Source: Ctena decussata (lineage: Eukaryota; Mollusca; Bivalvia; Lucinida; Lucinidae). From it: 64,000 bases of DNA. The position numbers and the translations under genes were made by a program. The stretch lies in the NCBI GenBank assembly GCA_963989385.1, contig OZ022510.1, positions 35,035,448-35,099,447 of the forward strand, written 5' to 3'. Numbering within the stretch: position 1 is the first letter of the stretch; each line of letters begins with the position of its first letter. The notes beneath the pieces were generated by a model. The model had not been told where the DNA came from. It did not search any database and was given only the letters and a program-made list of their open reading frames with translations. Positions 46,321-57,100 of the stretch are shown here, in pieces.

Positions 46321-47248
46321 TTTCAAAGGACTTCTATGATTAAGGCGTGAATTTTCCCCACGATTAAAAAGTTATTCGAATCATTGGCTTCTGCTTTGCA
46401 TTTATGACTATGACATGTAATTTGTATGACAAATGAATTTTCAAGTGTTTGTGTCTATGTAAAGTACGTTAAAAATACGTTGACGTTGACGTCATTGTTG
46501 AGATAGATTGTAAATTATCCTCAGACTGATCGTTGAACTAATGATTTATTGTATGCATTTCACACTTTTTGACTTACATTACTTACATAACAGGCAACAC
46601 TGGATAGTTTTGACTATATGTATGTGACCTTGCCTCATTTCAAGGTCATGGTACACAATATAATCCTTGAAGATCACAGTGCTGCAGTTGACCATTCTTC
46701 TTCTTTGGCTTACTGAGTATCCTTCACCCCGAGACCCAGCTTCCCACTCATATACATTGCGTACTTGCATCGCATAAGTCTGTTGCATGAAGGAAATGCT
46801 GGGTCACAGGGGGGAAAGTACTTGTATTTTAATCATAGTGAAGCGTTCTCTTTTGGCCGCTTTTATCGAAAGTATAACTGTGGTTTTGCCTGTTTAAATG
46901 CCAGTCAGGCGTAACAAGATGAAAGTCATTGCTTTGTATTGTGACATGCGTGTATTTAGCATGCATTTATGACAAAAAATTATGGAATGAATGACTGATT
47001 TAAATATTTTTATTACCCCAAAAAATGAGGTATGCGAAAAACTTAAATTTAGGGTAGGTAGGGTCAGACTGGATTATCTCTTCGTGTCTTTGGGTCTGAA
47101 TCACAAATGATTTGATTTCATACGGTTTAGATATTTGAGGAAGCTCTGCTAAGAAAAATTTGCACAATTTATATTTTTGAAAATTCGGACCTGTCGCGCC
47201 GGTTTAATGGGGAAAGTCCTCGCCTTAATCATAGAAGTCCTTTGAAAT
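46321..47248. mobile_element. 928-bp TIR element in intron 2 of gene B
   Basis: The left end TTTCAAAGGACTTCTATGAT and right end ATCATAGAAGTCCTTTGAAA are perfect inverted repeats. With mismatches the TIR extends to about 40 bp (through TAAGGCG and CCCCA). A second copy is at 49263-50140. There is no transposase. Family unknown; it is a MITE or deletion derivative. Confidence 0.85.
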
Positions 47249-47613
47249 AGCAGCAGTTTTGTCACAGATGAATTTTCTCTATGGACATTTCCTATACGTC
47301 TGTAACAGCCATACAAAGTTTCAAATCGATTGCTAAAGCCTGTGGAAGGAGCTAATAATACAATCTTTCAATCCTGTATTAGCAAAACCCCGAAAAATGT
47401 CAAGTTTGGAAAGGGCGTAATTTTGTCAACAATCATTTTTTTCCTCTTCAAAAAAGTGCAATCGCATCTTCTGTATATCTGAAGCATTTATGGATAGTTT
47501 CAGACTAATAGCTCGTTGGACGAGTTGATTATACAAACTTGTCATCCTGTAAAAGGACAATTATAGTAATTATTTGGGGTCTCCCATATTTAGATTTTTA
47601 GTTTCAATTGCAG

Positions 47614-47645
47614 GTGGACCACCATATGCACCACACCGTTATTGA
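47614..47645 (+). CDS. Gene B exon 3: terminal Cys, C-tail and stop
   Basis: The acceptor TTTCAATTGCAG ends at 47613. The exon completes the sixth Cys and encodes G-P-P-Y-A-P-H-R-Y then TGA. The tail is four residues longer than in gene A and shares a P-Y..H motif with it. The total product is 88 residues. Confidence 0.8.
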
Positions 47646-47717
47646 CGTGGAATATGAAGAGTGAAGGACACCACTGATGTTTACATTATGTGTGAATTCA
47701 ATGCGAAAATAACTGCG

Positions 47718-47723
47718 ATTAAA
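47718..47723 (+). terminator. Polyadenylation hexamer ATTAAA, gene B
   Basis: ATTAAA lies 73 bp after the stop, in the context conserved with gene A (11629). Confidence 0.6.
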
Positions 47724-47774
47724 ATTTCTATATCTGAAATGTATAGCTGCCTCTGTTATGTTTCTACCCGTGAT

Positions 47775-48018
47775 TGATTGATTGATTTAATGCTTAACGT
47801 CCACGATTAACAGCTATGGTCATGTCGGGACGGTCAGTTAACCTAACCACACTATTCCTGGGCAGGCTTAGACCTCCTTAGCGGTTAACCAGTACCAAGT
47901 TCACATACTCTCGCCAATAACTGAAAACTGCCCTTCTTGAATCAGCTGAAGGAGAAACGAAAGTATTTGGCCAGACCGGGTTTCGAACCCAGGACCTCTG
48001 ACTTACGAGTAAGGTGCG
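47775..48018 (-). mobile_element. tRNA-derived SINE (family 1), 5'-truncated, with 13-bp target duplication
   Basis: TTTCTACC(C)GTGAT occurs at 47761-47774 and 48019-48031. Gene A has the uninterrupted site (GTTATGTTTCAACC near 11665). On the minus strand the B-box GGTTTCGAACCC... and the GGAGGTCTAAGCCTGCCCAG body match 9224-9500. It lies just beyond the polyadenylation signal of gene B. Confidence 0.9.
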
Positions 48019-48042
48019 TTTCTACCGTGATGTTTCTAATTA

Positions 48043-48220
48043 CAGTCAAACCTATGTTAAGGGGTCACCCCATGGGACCCACTAAAATTGGCTGCTTAAG
48101 ACCGGTGACCCCTTAATACAGGTTCATTTGCATTGTATTTTGGTCTACGGTATCCCCAAAACGTGATTGCTAAAAACAGATGACCCTTAATACAGTGAAC
48201 CCTTAAGACAGGTTTGACTG
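48043..48220. mobile_element. 178-bp Tc1/mariner-type MITE with TA target site
   Basis: The TIRs are CAGTCAAACCTATGTTAA and, inverted, CAGTCAAACCTGTCTTAA, flanked by TA at 48041-48042 and 48221-48222. The interior has repeated GGGGTCACC/GGTGACCCC and CCCTTAATACAG words. It is non-coding and absent from the matching place in gene A. Confidence 0.85.
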
Positions 48221-48599
48221 TACTATGTAATAGTATTTGCCTTAATTTTCTGAGTAGTTTGATGGTTGTGCTTAGAAGTGATGCGAGAATATGATCTAAA
48301 CGAATCAGTTTTAGCACTATCAGGGAAGTATTTAGAAAATCGTTGAACCGAACATTAGGGTTTTTTCTGGCGAATTTGCTGGCATGAGAACTCACTATGC
48401 GCAACTTTCGACATGACTTTCGAATTTTTGATCATCGAAATAACAAGGTTCAAAAGAAATCCAACAGAATTACTTACAGATAAGAGCACACAGTCATAAT
48501 TTATGGTTGGCAAGCTCAAAACTATGCCATTGTCACTGTGGTTCAAGAACTCGGTGCCATGCAAAAGAACCTTTATGAATGGGTAGAAAATCTAATCTA

Positions 48600-48815
48600 C
48601 AGTCAACTCTCGATATCTTGATGTCGAAGCTCATCTCAAACTACTGATATCTCAAAGTAAATTTTCTGGTCCCAGAAAATTTACTTTGAGATATCAGTAG
48701 TTTGATATAACAAGAGTTGAAATGAAAGGAAAAATAGGAAATATATCCAATCTATTTTCTTTTCTATATGAGGGTACTTTGAGATATCAGTACTCAAGAT
48801 ATCGAGAGCTGACTG
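48600..48815. mobile_element. 216-bp foldback element sharing the satellite hairpin
   Basis: The ends CAGTCAACTCTCGATATC and GATATCGAGAGCTGACTG are inverted. Inside, TACTGATATCTCAAAGTAAA and TTTACTTTGAGATATCAGTA form a second stem around TTCTGGTCCCAGAA. Gene A has the uninterrupted sequence (AATCTGCATGTAATTGCAAA near 12012). The same ends and stem recur three times per unit in the 51190-64000 satellite. Confidence 0.85.
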
Positions 48816-48894
48816 TTATTGCAAAGACATAAAGGTAAAATCACCGAATCATGAACATAAGACAGTGAAAAGTAAAAAGTGGTCAATCTGATCG

Positions 48895-49075
48895 GTAACA
48901 GGACACTTCGGTCCCAAGCCATCTCAGTCCCTAGTTACATCGGCCCTTAGTCATCTCGGCCCCGAACCATTTTTACCCACCTAGAAATAAAAATTCCTGG
49001 ACACTTCGGTCCCTAGACAGGTCGGCCCCTAGTCATCTCGGTCCCATAGACCTAGTCACTTCGGCCCCACATTGA
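48895..49075. repeat. Degenerate ~16-bp minisatellite
   Basis: About nine variants of 'agtcatctcggtccct' (for example CTAGTCATCTCGGCCCC and GACACTTCGGTCCCTAG) run in tandem. It sits where the gene A/B homology ends. Confidence 0.75.
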
Positions 49076-49262
49076 TAAATTTTAATGATTTCTATATTTT
49101 TGCACTGTTTTGCTTATGCGGTGGTTAACCCATTGCAGTGATTTACCCAGTTCCGAATATTACGCAGTTTCGAACAGTCGCATCTTTGACAAGTTTTCCT
49201 GAAAATGAAACAAGCGCTTGGCGCAAAACTATCCATATTTAAATCTGGAAAGTCCGTCATCT

Positions 49263-50140
49263 TAAGGACTTCTGTGCTTAATGCGTGAATTTTCCCCATG
49301 ATTAAAAAGTTATACGGATCACAGACTTTTGCTTTGCATTTATGACTATGACATGTAACTTGCATGGCAAATGAATTTTCAAGTGTTTGTGTCTATGTAA
49401 AGTACGTTAAACATGCGTTGATGTTGACGTCATTGTTAAGATTAATTGTAAATTATCCTCAAACTGATCGTTGAGATAATGATTTATTGTATACTTTTCA
49501 CCCGATTTTTACCTACATTACTTTCATAACAGACAACACTGGATAGTTTTGACCGTATGTATGTGACCTTGACCTCATTTCAAGGTCATAGTCACAATAT
49601 AATCCTTGAAGATCACAGTGCTCCTGTTGACTATTCTTCTTCTTTGGCTTACTGAGTATCGCCCCCCCCCCCCCCCCCCCCCACCCGTGACCCAGCTTCC
49701 CACTCATATATATTGCGTACTTGCAACGCATAAGTCTGCTGAATAAAGGAAATGCTGGGTCACGGGGGGAAAGTACTTGTATTTTAGTTATAGTGAAGCA
49801 GTCTCTTTTGGCTGTTTTTACCGGAAGTATAACTATGGTTTTGCATGCTTAACTGCCAGTCAGGCATAACAAGAGGAAAATCATTGATTTATATTGTGAT
49901 ATGCATGTATTTTGGCATGCATTTATAACAACAAACTATGGAGTGAATGACTGATTTCAATATTTTCATTACCTCAAAAAATGAGGTATGCGAAAATCTT
50001 GAATTTAGGGTAGGTAGAGTCAACCTGGATTATCTCTCCATGTCTTAGGATCTGAATCACAAATGATCTGGTTTCATACGGTTTACATATTTGTGGAAGA
50101 TCTGCTAAGAAAAATATGCACAATTTATACTTTTGAAAAT
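49263..50140. mobile_element. Second copy of the 928-bp TIR element, right end lost; poly-C expansion
   Basis: It aligns with 46321-47160 throughout (for example TGACTATGACATGTAA and AATGAATTTTCAAGTGTTTG) but breaks off after AAAATATGCACAATTTATAC. It contains a run of 21 C at 49662-49682 where the other copy has only CACCCCGAGA. Confidence 0.8.
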
Positions 50141-50204
50141 AAACATGCATGTGTAGAAAATCAATTGACACGACTGACCGTAAAGACACACGAGGGCTTG
50201 TTTT

Positions 50205-51185
50205 TTTATGCCCCCGTGACGATAGTCAGGGGGCATTAAGATTTGCTGCTGTCTGTCCGTCTGTCCGTCCGTCCGTTCGTCACACTTTACGGTATAGAGT
50301 TTGTGTAATCAACTCCTCCCACAGTTTTCAGTGGATCTTTTTCAAACTTCGCATACATGCTGTGGACATATTGAAGATGTGCATGTGGGTTTTTGTTGGA
50401 GCTAGAATTATTTTTGACAGAATTACGGCCTTTTGAACTTTGTCATTGTAGGCAAATTTTTGCATTGTAGGGTATGTAGTTTGTGTTATCAACTTCTCCC
50501 ACAGTTTTCAACGGATCTTTTTTCAAACCTTGCATACATATTGTGGACATATTGAAGATGTGCACGTGGGTTTTTGTTGGAACTAGAATTGATTTTGACA
50601 GAATTGCGGCCTCTTGAACGTAGTCATTTTGGGCAAATTATTGCATTGTAGGGTATGTAGTTTGTGTAATCAACTCCTCCCTCAGTTTTCAATCGATCTT
50701 TTTCAAACCTTGCATACATGTTGTGAACATATTGAAAATGTGCATGTGGGTTTTTGTTGGAACTAGAATTGATTTTGACAGAATTACGGCCTTTAGAACT
50801 TAGTCATTTTAGGCAAATTTTTACATTTGTAGGATGAGGAGTTTGTGTAATTAACTTCTCCCTCAGTTTTCAATCGATCTTTTCCAAACTGTGCATACAT
50901 GTTATGGACATATTGGAGATGAGCATGTGGGTTTGTGTTGGAACTAAAATTAATTTTGACAGAATTATAGCCTTTTGAGCTTAGTCATTTTAGGCATATG
51001 TTTGCATTGTAGGGTAAGTACTTTGTGTAATCAACTCCTCCCACAATTTTCATTCGCTGTTTTTCGGACATTGGAGACTTGTTGTGGACACAGTAAAGAT
51101 GTGCATGTTGGTTATGATAGGAAAAAAATAATTCTCAAGGAATTATGGCCTTTTAAACTTAGTCATTTTGGGCTGCATTTTGCAC
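50205..51185. repeat. 181-bp tandem repeat headed by an ATGCCCCC hairpin
   Basis: A hairpin ATGCCCCCGTGAC..GTCAGGGGGCAT at 50210-50236 is followed by (GTCC)n. Five units then follow, with marker TTTGTGTAATCAACTCCTCC at about 50299, 50480, 50661, 50842 and 51022. Each contains CATATTGAAGATGTGCATGT and GAATTACGGCCTTTTGAAC. The array stops where the satellite begins. From memory such ATGCCCCC-hairpin repeats are widespread in bivalves. Confidence 0.85.
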
Positions 51186-51186
51186 A

Positions 51187-54100
51187 TTTATTTCAACAGA
51201 CAGTCAACTCTCGATATCTCCAAACTACTGATATCTCAGTCAATTTTCTGGTCCCAGCAAAATTTCTTTGAGATATCGGTAGTTTGAAATATCCAAAAGT
51301 GAACATCCCCCCCCCCACCAACCTAACTATGCCAGAATGCTCAAACTTTGCCACAGTCTACCCTGTTTACTGTTCCATATGACCCTTAACCTTTACCCTG
51401 CTGTTCTTTATGACCTTAAACATGTATTGTACTTCAACAAACAGTCAACTCTCAATACCTCCAACTTACTGATATCTCGAATTAAATTTCCTAGTTCCAG
51501 CAAATTTTCTTGAGATATTGGTAGTTTGAGATATCCGGAGTTGAACATCCCCTCCCACCAAACTAAGTCTGCCAGCGATGCCAAAGGAATGAAAAAATAC
51601 TCAGACTATTTGGGGGAATACTGTACCTTCAACCTACTGATATCTCAATGTAAATTTACTGGTCCCAGCAAATTTTCTTTGAGATATCGGTAGTTTGAGA
51701 TGCCTGAAAATATAAAATAAAAGCGGCAGCAAAAATTGAACTCACAAAGATACTAAAGCAAGTTACATGTTGCACTTCACTTCAGAAACTGAGGGTGAGG
51801 TTGGGCCTGTAAAATTGATTTAAGCCCCCCAGTAATTCATTACTGACCGTTCCAAGGCGGTAGTTCTGTTGTGGTTCTCTGTTGCCTGTTTTTGGTGTCA
51901 GAGTATCTGTGATGTTTTACCTTATGTATGTTCTTATTATTTTTGGTTCGGTTTGGGTTGCTGAGTGGCCACCTTTTGGGAACAAGCTGCTCACTCGGTT
52001 GGCCATATGTTCTCTGTATCTTGATTATTTGTAATCTTAGTTGTTTCCAACTATGGTTTGAGGGCTGGATTTGGATTTTGATTGGTTCAGTTCCTGGTCT
52101 TTGTATACTTTTTACATGTTGCAGTTGAAAGATAAATGTATGAGGCCCCTTTCTCTGAGTCTACATTATTTGCATCTGAATTGACACTGTTTGCTATTGC
52201 ATTTTTGAGGACGTCTGGCATAGCAGCTTGGCGCATCATCCACCCCTCCCAAGCTACTATGCCAGAATTACTCAAACTTTGCAATAGCGTCTACCCTGTT
52301 TGCTGTTCCATCTGACCTTACACATGTATTTATTTCAACAGACAGTCAACTCTCGATATCTCCAAACTACTGATATCTCAAAGTCAATTTTCTGGTCCAA
52401 GCAACTTTTCTTTGAGATATCGGTAGTTTGAAATATCCAAAGTTGAACATCCCCCACCTACCTAACTATGCCAGAATGCTCAAACTTTGCCACAGGCTAC
52501 CCTGTTTACTGTTCCATATGGCCCTTAACCTTTACCCTGCTGTTCCTTATGACCTTAAACATGTATTGTACTCCAACAAACAGTCAACTCTCAATATCTC
52601 CTACTTACTGATATCTCGAAGGAAATTTTTTTGGTTCCAGCAAATTTTCTTTGAGATATCGGTAGTTTGAGATATTCGGAGTGGAACATCCCCTCCCACC
52701 AAACTAAGTCTGCCAGCGATGCCCAAAAGAATGAAAAAAAATACTCACACTTTTGGGGGGAATACTGTACCTTCAACCTACTGATATCTCAAAGTAAATT
52801 TCCTGGTCCCAGCAAATTTTCCTTGAGATATCGGTAATTTGAGATGCCTGAAAATATAAAATAAAAGCGGCAGCAAAACTTGAACTCACAAAGATACTAA
52901 AGCAGGTTACATGTTGCAGTTGAAAGATAAATGTATGGGGCCCCTTTCTCTGAGTCTACATTATTTGCATCTGAATTGACACTGTTTGCTATTGCATTTT
53001 TGAGCACGTCTGGCATAGTAGCTTGGCCCATCATCCACCCCTCCCAAGCTACTATGCCAGAATTACTCAAACTTTGCCATAGAGTCTACCCTGTTTGCTG
53101 TTCCATCTGACCTTACACATGTATTTATTTAGATCAACAGACAGTCAACTCTCGATATCTCCAAACTACTGATATCTCAAAGTCAATTTTCTGGTCCCAG
53201 CAAATTTTCTTTGAGATATCGGTAGTTTGAAATATCCAAAAGTGAACATCCCCCCCAACAACCTAACTATGCCACAATGCTCAAGCTTTGCCACAGTCTA
53301 CCCTGTTTACTGTTCCATATGACCCTTAACCTTTACCCTGCTGTTCCTTATGACCTTAAACATGTATTGTACTTCAACAAACAGTCAACACTCAATATCT
53401 CCAACTTACTGATATCTCGAAGTAAATTTCCTGGTTCCAGCAAATTTTCTTTGAGATATCGGTAGTTTGAGATATTCGGAGTTGAACATCCCCTCCCACC
53501 AAACTAAGTCTGCCAGCGATGCCCAAAGGAATGAAAAAAATACTCACACTATTTGGGGGAATGTTGTACCTTCAACCTACTGATATCTCATAGTTAATTT
53601 CCTGGTCCCAGCTAATTTTCTTTGAGATATAGGTAGTTTGAGATGCCTGAAAAATATAATATTAAAGCGGCAGCAAAGATTGAACTCACAAAGATACTAA
53701 AGCAGTTTACATGTTGCAGTTGAAAGATAAATGTATGGGGCCCCTTTCTCTGAGTCTACATTATTTCAATCTGAATTGACACTGTTTGCTATTGCATTTT
53801 TGAGCACGTCTGGCATAGCAGCTTGGCCCATCATCCACCCCTCCCAAGCTACTATGCCAGAATTACTCAAACTTTGCCATAGAGTCTACCCTGTTTGCTG
53901 TTCCATCTGACCTTACACATGTATTTATTTCAACAGACAGTCAACTCTCGATATCTCCAAACTACTGATATCTCAAAGTCAATTTTCTGGTCCCAGCAAA
54001 TTTTCTTTGAGATATCGGTAGTTTGGAATATGCAAAGTTGAACATCCCCCACCAACCTAACTATGCCAGAATGCTCAAACTTTGCCACAGTCTACCCTGT

Positions 54101-57100
54101 TTACTGTTCCATATGACCCTTAACCTTTACCCTGCTGTTCCTTATGAACTTAAACATGAATTGTACTTCAACAAACAGTCAACACTCAATATCTCCAACT
54201 TATTGATATCTCAAAGTAAATTTCCTGGTTCCTGCAAATTTTCTTTGAGATATCGGTAGTTTGAGATATCCGGAGTTGAACATCCCCTCCCACCAAACAA
54301 AGTCTGCCAGCGATGCCCAAAGGAATGAAAAAAAATACTCACACTATTTGGGGGAATACTGTACCTTCAACCTACTGATATCTCAAAGTTTGAGATGCCA
54401 TAAAATATAAAATAAAAGCGGCAGCAAAAATTAAATTCACAAAGATACTAAAGCAGGTTACATGTTGCAGTTGAAAGATAAATGTATGGGGCCCCTTTCT
54501 CTGATTCTTTATTATTTCAATCTGAATTGACACTGTTTGCTATTGCATTTTTGAGCACGTCTGGCATAGCAGCTTGGCCCATCATCTACCCCTCCCAAGC
54601 TACTATGCCAGAATTACTCAAACTTTGCCATAGAGTCTACATTGTTTGCTGTTCCATCTGACCTTACACATGTATTTATTTCAACAGACAGTCAACTCTC
54701 GATATCTCCAAACTACTGATATCTCAAGTTCAATTTTCTGGTCCCAGCAAATTTTCTTTGAGATATCGGTAGTTTGAAATATCCAAAGTTGAACACCCCC
54801 ACCAACCTAACTATGCCAGAATGCTCAAACTTTGCCACAGTCAACCCTGTTTACTGTTCCATATGACCCTTAACCTTTACCCTGCTGTTCCTTATGACCT
54901 GAAACATGTATTGTACTTCAACAAACAGTCAACACTCAATATCTCCAACTTACTGATATCTCGAAGAAAATTTCCTGGTTCCAGCAAATTTTCTTTGAGA
55001 TATCGGTAAGTTGAGATATCCGGAGTTGAACATCCCTTCCCACCAAACTAAGTCTGCCAGCGATGCCCAAAGGAATGTAAAAAATACTCACACTATTTGG
55101 GAGGAATACTGTACCTTCAACCTACTGATATCTCAAAGTTAATTTCCTGGTTCCAGCAAATTTTCTTTGAGATATCGGTAGTTTAAGATGCCTGAAAATA
55201 TAAAATAAAAGCGGTAGCAAAAATTGAACTCACAAAGATACTAAAGCAGGTTACATGTTGCAGTTGAAAGATAAATGTATGGGGCCCCTTTCTCTGATTC
55301 TTTATTATTTCAATCTGAATTGACACTGTTTGCTATTGCATTTTTGAGCACGTCTGGCATAGCAGCTTGGCCCATCATCTACCCCTCCCAAGCTACTATG
55401 CCAGAATTACTCAAACTTTGCCATAGAGTCTACATTGTTTGCTGTTCCATCTGACCTTACACATGTATTTATTTCAACAGACAGTCAACTCTCGATATCT
55501 CCAAACTACTGATATCTCAAGTTCAATTTTCTGGTCCCAGCAAATTTTCTTTGAGATATCGGTAGTTTGAAATATCCAAAGTTGAACACCCCCACCAACC
55601 TAACTATGCCAGAATGCTCAAACTTTGCCACAGTCTACCCTGTTTACTGTTCCATATGACCCTTAACCTTTACCCTGCTGTTCCTTATGACCTTAAACAT
55701 GTATTGTACTTCAACAAACAGTCAACTCTCAATATCTCCAACTTACTGATATCTCGAAGTAAATTTCCTGGTTCCAGCAAATTGTCTTTGAGATATCGGT
55801 AGTTTGCGATATCCGGAGTTGAACATCCCCTCCCACCAAACTAAGCCTGCCAGCGATACCCAAAGGAATGAAAAAAATACTCACACTATTTGGGGGAATA
55901 CTGTACCTTCAACCTACTGATATCTCAAAGTAAATTTCCTGGTCACAGCAAATTTTCTTTGAGATATCGGTAGTTTGAGATGCCTGAAAATATAAAAAAA
56001 GCGGCAACAAAAATTGAACTCACAAAGATACTAAAGCATGTTACATGATGCAGTTGAAAGATAAATGTATGGGGTCCCTTTCTCTGAGTCTACATTATTT
56101 GCATCTGAATCGACACTGTCTGCTATTGCATTTTTGAGCACGTCTGGCATAGCAGCTTGGCCCATCATCCACCCCTCCCAAGCTACTATGCCAGAATTAC
56201 TCAAACTTTGCCATAGAGTCTACCCTGTTTGCTGTTCCATCTGACCTTACACATGTATTTATTTCAACAGACAGTCAACTCTCGATATCTCCAAACTACT
56301 GATATCTCAAAGTCAATTTTCTGGTCCCAGCAAATTTTCTTTGAGATATCAGTAGTTTGAAATATCCAAAGTTGAACATCCCCCACCAACCTAACTATGC
56401 CAGAATGCTCAAACTTTGCCACAGTCTACCCTGTTTACTGTTCCATATGACCCTTAACCTTTACCCTGCTGTTCCTTATGACCTTAAACATGTATTGTAC
56501 TTCAACAAACAGTCAACTCTCAATATCTCCAACTTACTGATATCTCGAAGTAAATTTCCTGGTTCCAGCAAATTTTCTTTGAGATATCGGTAGTTTGAGA
56601 TATCCGGAGTTGAACATCCCCTCCCACCAAAGTAAGTCTGCCAACGATGCCCAAAGGAATGAAATAAATACTCACACTATTTGGGGGAATACTGTACCTT
56701 CAACCTACTGATATCTAAAAGTAAAATTCCTGGTCCCAGCAAATTTTCTATGAGATATCGGTAGTTTGAGATGCCTGAAAATATCAAATAAAAGCGGCAG
56801 CACCAATTGAACTCACAAAGACACTAAAGCAGGTTACATGTTGCAGTTGAAAGATAAATGTATGAGACCCTTATCTCTGAGTCTACATTATTTGCATCTG
56901 AATTGACACTGTTTGCTATTGCATTTTTTAGCACGTCTGGCATAGCAGCTTGGCCCATCATCCACCCCTCCCAAGCTACTATGCCAGAATTACCCAAACT
57001 TTGCCATAGAGTCTACCCTGTTTGCTGTTCCATCTGACCTTACACATGTATTTATTTCAACAGACAGTCAACTCTCGATATCTCCAAACTACTGATATCT

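Larger units (their letters stand above)
30798..48900 (+). repeat. Segmental duplication, copy B (contains gene B)
   Basis: This is the paralogue of about 350-12090, in the same orientation. It is longer because of the Penelope-like, Helitron-like, mariner-like, SINE and MITE insertions listed separately. The last matching stretch is ATTGCAAAGACA..AGGTAAAA at 12025 and 48819. Confidence 0.8.
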
